From Acarospora socialis (taxonomy: Eukaryota; Ascomycota; Lecanoromycetes; Acarosporales; Acarosporaceae), in NCBI GenBank assembly GCA_025617375.2, contig JAMYGW020000008.1, forward strand, positions 558,001 through 622,000: 64,000 nt of DNA, read 5' to 3'. Numbering within the stretch: position 1 is the stretch's first letter; each line of letters opens with the position of its first letter. The notes beneath the pieces were generated by a model, which did not search any database, was not told where the DNA came from, and saw only the letters and a list, made by a program, of their open reading frames with translations. The position numbers were made by a program, and so were the translations under genes. Below are positions 58,501 to 64,000 of this stretch, in pieces.

Positions 58501-61500
58501 CTTGACCCAGAGCGCACCGGTGACTCTTCTAAAGACCAGTTTGTGTTCTCAACGGACATAAACCGCTTGGCATATGGCGATGTCCGATCCACTATTGCTC
58601 GTTTGGAATCTACTTGGCGGCCATCAGCACGGATTGGTCCACAGCACGTCAATTGCAGTACATTCGGAGAGTGGATAGACTGTCGATCAGTAGCTTTGAG
58701 ACCGTTTGCGAGCAGTAAGGCGACATTTGCAGTACCTACCGACGCCTTTCACATCGCCATAGCTAAAGGCACGCCTGGGACAGCGTTCTTGGCGAACGTC
58801 GCTAACAACAACTGCGCGGCAGCCGTCAATACTCTACTCCGTTGCAAGGTGTCGCTGAATAGTGGCAACGAGATCGGTTGGAAAAAAGGTGACTGGGTCG
58901 CCGTGGACCAGACCAACGAGCGGGCTCTGCTCGCCTCCTTTGCGTGGCTTACGGAGAAAGCTCGTGATCTCAACGGCTTCCCTACAAAATGGAGACCGTT
59001 GTATCTTCCTGCAAAGTTCCATCAATGTCAAGAGTGTGCGCCTAATCGTCCGGCGATCGCATGGAGGCTGGACGAACAAACGAAGCCCGCCAAAATTGTA
59101 CCTTACGAAGATCCGCGTGAAGCTGGTTTCTACGAACGTGCTATCAAGGCTCGTCCAGGTCCGTTTGTGACTCGAGTACGGATCAATGACGACAACATGG
59201 GCCTTCTTACTATTGGCTTGAATGTCTGCACCTTGGTCCATCGTGCTGTGGCCAACTTGTGCGGAGGTACTCCTTCAGATGAAGTCAAAGTATCGTGGCG
59301 CCTAGACACGAAATTCACATGGCAGCCGCAAAACTCTCTACCCCAGTTTACTTTCCCTAACAATAAGAAAGATGCACAGTCTGCACAGCCTCCACACTGG
59401 AAAGGTAATCTTCGCTCGGAGCAGCTGCGATCATTGTCCTGGATGGTAAGCCGAGAGGCCGCTGACGTAGAGCCTTTCATTGAGGAAGAGATTGAAGAGG
59501 CGATCATCCCACAAATGGGTTGGCGCGCGGAAGGCCGAGCGAGACGTCCTCGACAAATCCGAGGAGGCGTTTTGGCTGACCATGTGGGGTATGGGAAGAC
59601 CGCTATTACCTTGGGGCTCATTGATATGCAGTTTGGTGCGAACAACCGAGTGCTCCCAGCCCCTGGAAATGGTAAAATACCGATCAAAGCAACCTTGATA
59701 GTGGTGCCAGCACAACTCATCCCACAGTGGAAACGTGAGATCAAGAAGTTCCTAGGCGAAACGTACACAGTACTAGCGATTCAAACCCAGCAAAAATTTA
59801 GTAATTCTACTATACACGACTTCATTGGGGCCGACATTGTCATTGCGGCCTGGTCCATGTTCGACAATGATGCATATCTTGAGAAGCTTGCAGCATTCGC
59901 AGCCCTGCCAGAAGCGCCTTCGAGTGGTGGTCGGGCCTTTCAAGCGTGGTATCAGCGCGCTCTCAACCGTATGAGCAAGCATCTTGACACGCTAATCGCG
60001 CATGGAGCAAGTAGCCTGAAGGATTTGCTCGAAACAGAGCTTGCTGCAGCAGAGGAGGATGAAGAGTTACTGAAGTTTGTTCCTTCTAAACGCCTTCGAG
60101 GTACTGCTTATGCCTTAGCGCAGCAACGTAGACTAGAGGGGACAGATCCAAGTACCGGGAAAGGGCGCAAGCGTAAAGCAGAAGCTCTCGACGTCGATGA
60201 TAACGAACCCTTTTACGCGAAGGATGAGCCGGAAGATGACGGCCAGACTGACCAAGAGAATGACCTAAAAGCCAAGCCGAAAGCTAAAGATCAAGATTTC
60301 TTTGCTCTTAAGTCGAGCGCAGCAAAGGCGAACTGGGTCAAAGTCCGCTGTCCCCTCTTTCAAATGTTCGAGTTCAATCGTCTCGTTGTTGATGAATACA
60401 CGTATCTTGACGATAAGGACTTCACTCTCGTTACAACCTTGCAAGCCGATCATCGTTGGGTCCTTTCTGGAACGCCGCCGACCGACGACTTTGCCGACAT
60501 CAAGGTTATGGCTGGTTTCTTACAAATCGCTCTAGGTGTTGATGATGACGCCGCTGGTATCATGAAAGGCCGGAACATAAAGTCTATCCGCAAAGATCGT
60601 ACCAGTAAGTTCAACCCTGATACTATATCAGACGCTGCTGAAACGTCTCTAGCGGTTGAGCAGTTTCAGTCTTTCCGCCAGGTTCACTCACCAGATTGGC
60701 ATCTTAATCGGCATAAGATAGCACAAGTATTCTTGAATCAGTTCGCTCGAAGGGTATGTACGTTTCCGAAAGTGAAGCTGGACATTGCTCATTGACTGCA
60801 GAACAAGCCAGAAATTGGCGAAATACCGTGTCAAGAGGGTCTCGTCCCTATAAAACTACCAGCTGCGGAGAGGGCCAGCTATATGGAACTCAATCAGCAA
60901 CTCATGTCCCAGGACATGAAGATCTCGAGAGGTGGCGGAGCCAAAATCGATAGTGATCGCGCGAAACGCCTGAGGGAAATCATGGGCAGCAGCAAGAGCC
61001 CCGAGGAAGCTCTACTGAAACGATGTTCGCACTTTACACTCGAAGACCTTGGCGAGAATCGGGAGAATGCATCCCAGGATTGCGACCTGATTGTTCAGAC
61101 GCGTATGAGCCAGTACAAAGCGACTGTTGCGGAGCTCAAGGAAAACCTTAAACATGCCACTTGGCTGAAAGGCGAGTGTACGAGTGAGCATGAACACTTC
61201 ACAAAGTGGAAGCGTAGTGTCTCTACGAATGCATTCGGAGATCTCGAGACTCGAGATGTACTGATGAAGATAATCGAGACAGCTGAAAAGGAATACTCAA
61301 AGAAGCACGAGGATATCTTCTATAGGCAGCCGCCATCCCCTGAAGAGCTTGAAGCGATGAAGAAAAAGAAGGAAGCTGAGGAAGAAGGTAAGGAGGAATG
61401 TAAGAAGAAAGCTGGGAAGGCCGGGAAAGCTAAGAAGGCTCCAAAACCCCCCAAGGTAACCTCGAAAAAGAAGTCTGGAAAGCGAGGCGCGGCCAAAGCA

Positions 61501-62653
61501 GATTCGGACGTCGATGGCGATGCCTCTAGTGTCTCTCATGCGAGTGCCGCTGAAGTCGAGACGAAAGATACTCGACCGATTCGTCTGAGAACAGAGAAAG
61601 AGAAGGTCCAGGCATTGCGAACCTTGACTGGTCACCTACGAAACCTTGCCAAAGAGCTAGTATCACGGACTAGAGCACTTCGATTCTTCAAGGTTGTCCG
61701 CGCAGTCCAGCTCTGGCAGTCCAAGCCGCTGAGTAAGAGTTGCTGCAAGAAGCCTAAACTTCCCGCAGGTCGGGTAGTTTCACAAGCTCCCACGTGCTCA
61801 AGGTGCAAGAGCGTTGCTCAAGACCCTTCAGCTATCGCAATTCTTGGGCTATGCGGGCATACAGCGTGTGTCAGCTGTCTTGCCGCTCCTGAGCGTGGTG
61901 GTGAATGCGTCACGGTCGGCTGCGACGCGCCAGCTCATAGTTACCATATTCACAAAGCCATCGAGCTCGGTCAAGAAGATCAGGAAGCTCGTGTTGGTCG
62001 CCATGACGGCAAGAAGATGGAAGATGTCATGGACCTGATCAAGAACAAAATTCCGAAACAGGATCAAGTACTTATTTTCGTTCAGTTCAACGACCTCATG
62101 GACAAGGTTTCTGCGGCGCTGGACTACCATGGCGTCAAGCACTGGGCTCTTATGGAAAATTCTCGGACACTTGCATATAAACGCATGGAAGACTTTCAGA
62201 TCAACGACGGGCAAGACCAGAAGAAAGTACTTGTCCTGAACCTGGCAGATGAGTCTGCTGCTGGAGCGTAAGTACATCCTAGATCTTGCCCAGAAAGCGG
62301 ACATGCGGCTTTTACTGACACTTCCGGATACTTGTAGGAACCTAACGAATGCCAACCACGTCATCTTCCTGTCTCCCTTACTCGCCGATTCGCGGCAACA
62401 CTACGAATCTGCCATGGAACAGGCCATTGGTAGAGTTCTACGTTATGGTCAACTGAAGCCCGTACGGATCTACCGTTACTTGGCTTTGAAAACTATCGAC
62501 GTCGATATCATCCAAGGTCGAGCGCAGAAAAAGCTGGGACTAGTGGGCGGAAAATGGGGGCTTCACCAAGAGCGTGCAATATCCGAAGGTGAAAAGCAGG
62601 ATTGGGGTGGAGGCACCGTTTTGAATGCTCAGTATCTGAGTGATGAGGATTGA
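55517..62653 (+). CDS. DNMT5: DNMT5-type cytosine-5 DNA methyltransferase with SNF2 ATPase
   Basis: Six exons (55517-56204, 56258-56405, 56456-57193, 57255-60753, 60802-62267, 62338-62653) give 2,284 residues. The N-terminal 200 residues are disordered. The methyltransferase domain (about 205-610) has motif I MCSGTESP (213-220), catalytic Cys302 in GFSCVDFS, ENV near 343, QRG near 382, and the C-terminal GRPLIGLESLALQG and LAGNAM motifs. A Cys cluster (CYCEG, RCTECSHTTCRKCGG) follows near 671-700. The SNF2 module has Walker A HVGYGKT at 1301, DEYT at 1571 and SGTPP near 1597. A RING-like Cys/His domain (CSRCKS..CGHTACVSC) lies at about 2024-2060. The second lobe ends in QAIGRVLRYGQ near 2208. 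This order matches DNMT5, shown in Cryptococcus to be an ATP-dependent maintenance methylase for CpG. No chromodomain is visible at the N-terminus. Intron 2 appears to use a GC donor. Confidence 0.95.
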
Positions 62654-63774
62654 CATCTGTTTGGATGGTTGCTACACCCAACCATCAGCGAGGTGTTGGC
62701 GTTTGGGCCATGAAGACGCCGGAACTTCCAAAAAGCCTTCTTGGTGTAAATTATCCTATCACACTTTGCGGTAACAGATACATTGGGTCGACTTCTTTTG
62801 CTCTTTGGGAGCGTGTCATTACTTTCGATAGTGTAGTTTACCAGATAATCAATTTAATATCTTCTGCAACCAGAGGGACAAACGTAGAGATCTCCAGGGC
62901 TATGTTCTAGGTGGCATTTCTCAGAGCAAAAGCCTGCTGTTAGCTGAGCGAGTTCAAGACTCACTATCGGCATGCTAGAAGAGGATTCGCTGGGACAGCT
63001 CGCATCCATATAACCTACAGGATACTACCTACATGTACAAAGTCGGTAGACATAAGTCTGCATCTTTGCCCAGCAAGATGTTAGGTGAGAAAGAAGCAGA
63101 CTTGTATTCCGACTTGTTACACAGCACCTTGAGTTGTGTTGAGGCTCGTTTAAGGTTCACACCGCTTTCGGGCACTAACACAAGCGAATGGCGCACCATG
63201 CAGAGCTCACTTTCTGCCACTTCAAACACAAGTCTGTTTACCACACAAACACCGCCAATCATCGGACACCAACTTGGAGAGCGTAGCTGCCATTGCATAA
63301 CGACCTTCATACTGCGGTGTATAACTGATCTTCGTCTTCTCAAATTCTCATAGCCAAGTTGTTTGCAGTATCGACCCAGCGGCGTGCACCCCTTTTCCGT
63401 TTCTGAGCAGTGTAACACTTGCACTCGAGCCACACAGCATCGAGATCCTTTCGGCAAGACTTTCAACGGATACTTCGTAGAGTTCAATGGGTGTTTTACA
63501 ACTGCCTTGGCTCGACTAATCACGCAGGCCATGATCAGGTACGTGGATTCTCCAGTTCCCCGTCGATAGCTCCCTCCAGCCACACCATTCGAGTCCCATG
63601 GCGACAACAGGACGAAACTACGTCTCAAAATCAGGTTGCCTAGAGCTCGCCTCTGCATCTTCTAATCGTAGTTACTCGCGTTGACTTGACTGATAGCAGC
63701 AATACAATTTGTTGACACCACGTGGACGCTCGAATCTCCTTTTACAAGTGTCGCTGGAACTGACGCGATCACAA
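62654..63774. other. Intergenic, no gene supported
   Basis: Opposing open frames at 63033-63353 (plus) and 63029-63658 (minus) overlap and have no recognisable domain. It is probably the DNMT5 3' flank and the promoter of the next gene. Confidence 0.4.
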
Positions 63775-64000
63775 ATGGAACCCCCTGCTGCTGACGGAGT
63801 GCGAGGGATAAGGACGAACTCGCACTCCTCAGATTCGCAGGTACCGCTTGTGACCAACCAGCTTCGAGCATCTCCAGAATCCAGTGCTGCCACACCGGTA
63901 GACGCCATGTGGCGTCCTTCGAACTACCCAACACCTGATAAACCAGAATTGTCAACCAAGAGAGGCAAGCGGCCTAATCGGCTTATGAGAGAGCTCGCCG
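63775..64000 (+). CDS. 5' end of a gene cut by the window edge
   Basis: An ATG at 63775, preceded by an in-frame stop, opens a frame of 75 codons running off the window without a stop. It reads as a Ser/Pro-rich N-terminus (MEPPAADGVRG..) ending in a basic stretch, KRGKRPNRLMREL. This resembles the disordered N-terminus of a nuclear protein, but the family cannot be told. Confidence 0.45.
   Translation, partial: MEPPAADGVRGIRTNSHSSDSQVPLVTNQLRASPESSAATPVDAMWRPSNYPTPDKPELSTKRGKRPNRLMRELA

Noticed and set aside
63029-63658. 209-codon minus-strand frame after DNMT5
   Set aside because: No domain, overlaps equally open plus-strand frames, composition unlike neighbouring genes.
1-64000. CRISPR array, rRNA, tRNA and bacterial-type operon signals
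   Set aside because: Eukaryotic gene structure throughout; no regularly spaced short repeats, rRNA motifs or convincing tRNA A/B boxes were found by eye.

Overview
The window is nuclear DNA of a filamentous ascomycete (Pezizomycotina). The evidence is short 48-100 bp introns with GT..AG ends and CTRAY-type branch points, single-copy genes on both strands about 1-2 kb apart, and fungal families such as VAC7, VPS62, DUF3824, Mo-nitrate reductase and DNMT5. Dothideomycetes fits best on general protein resemblance, but the class is not proven from sequence alone. There is no operon, CRISPR array or rRNA, and I found no convincing tRNA.

Layout. 0.3-1 kb: a small Cys-containing protein gene interrupted by a stop. 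2.1-6.2 kb: a TDP2-like EEP hydrolase and a conserved disordered protein. 7.2-12.3 kb: a divergent pair, the complex I 24-kDa subunit (minus) and assimilatory nitrate reductase (plus), sharing a 677-bp intergenic region with GATA boxes. 13.1-15.1 kb: an uncharacterised protein ending in a degenerate J-like module. 17.6-25.0 kb: a DUF3824 protein and VAC7, the latter with a five-copy minisatellite at its 5' end. 25.9-33.9 kb: an AT-rich, CpG-free transposon nest, a Tc1/mariner element split by a Ty3/Gypsy chromovirus, with a third inverted-repeat element abutting on the right. 34.4-53.4 kb: two F-box/LRR-like genes, VPS62, a TFIIIC small subunit, a soluble cytochrome b5, ER DnaJ SCJ1, a decayed membrane-protein gene, a secreted MRJP/yellow-like protein, ribosomal protein eL42 and a 2H phosphoesterase. 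55.5-62.7 kb: a complete 2,284-residue DNMT5-type DNA methyltransferase fused to a SNF2 ATPase. At the right edge a further gene begins.

Main biological point. The window holds both a probable CpG maintenance methylase (DNMT5) and, about 22 kb away, a repeat nest in which I can find no CpG over about 7.8 kb although CpA and TpG stay common. LTR differences are all transitions, and several are paired TG/CA, implying decay of ancestral CpG from both strands. This differs from classical CpA-directed RIP and suggests decay of methylated CpG. The causal link is inference.
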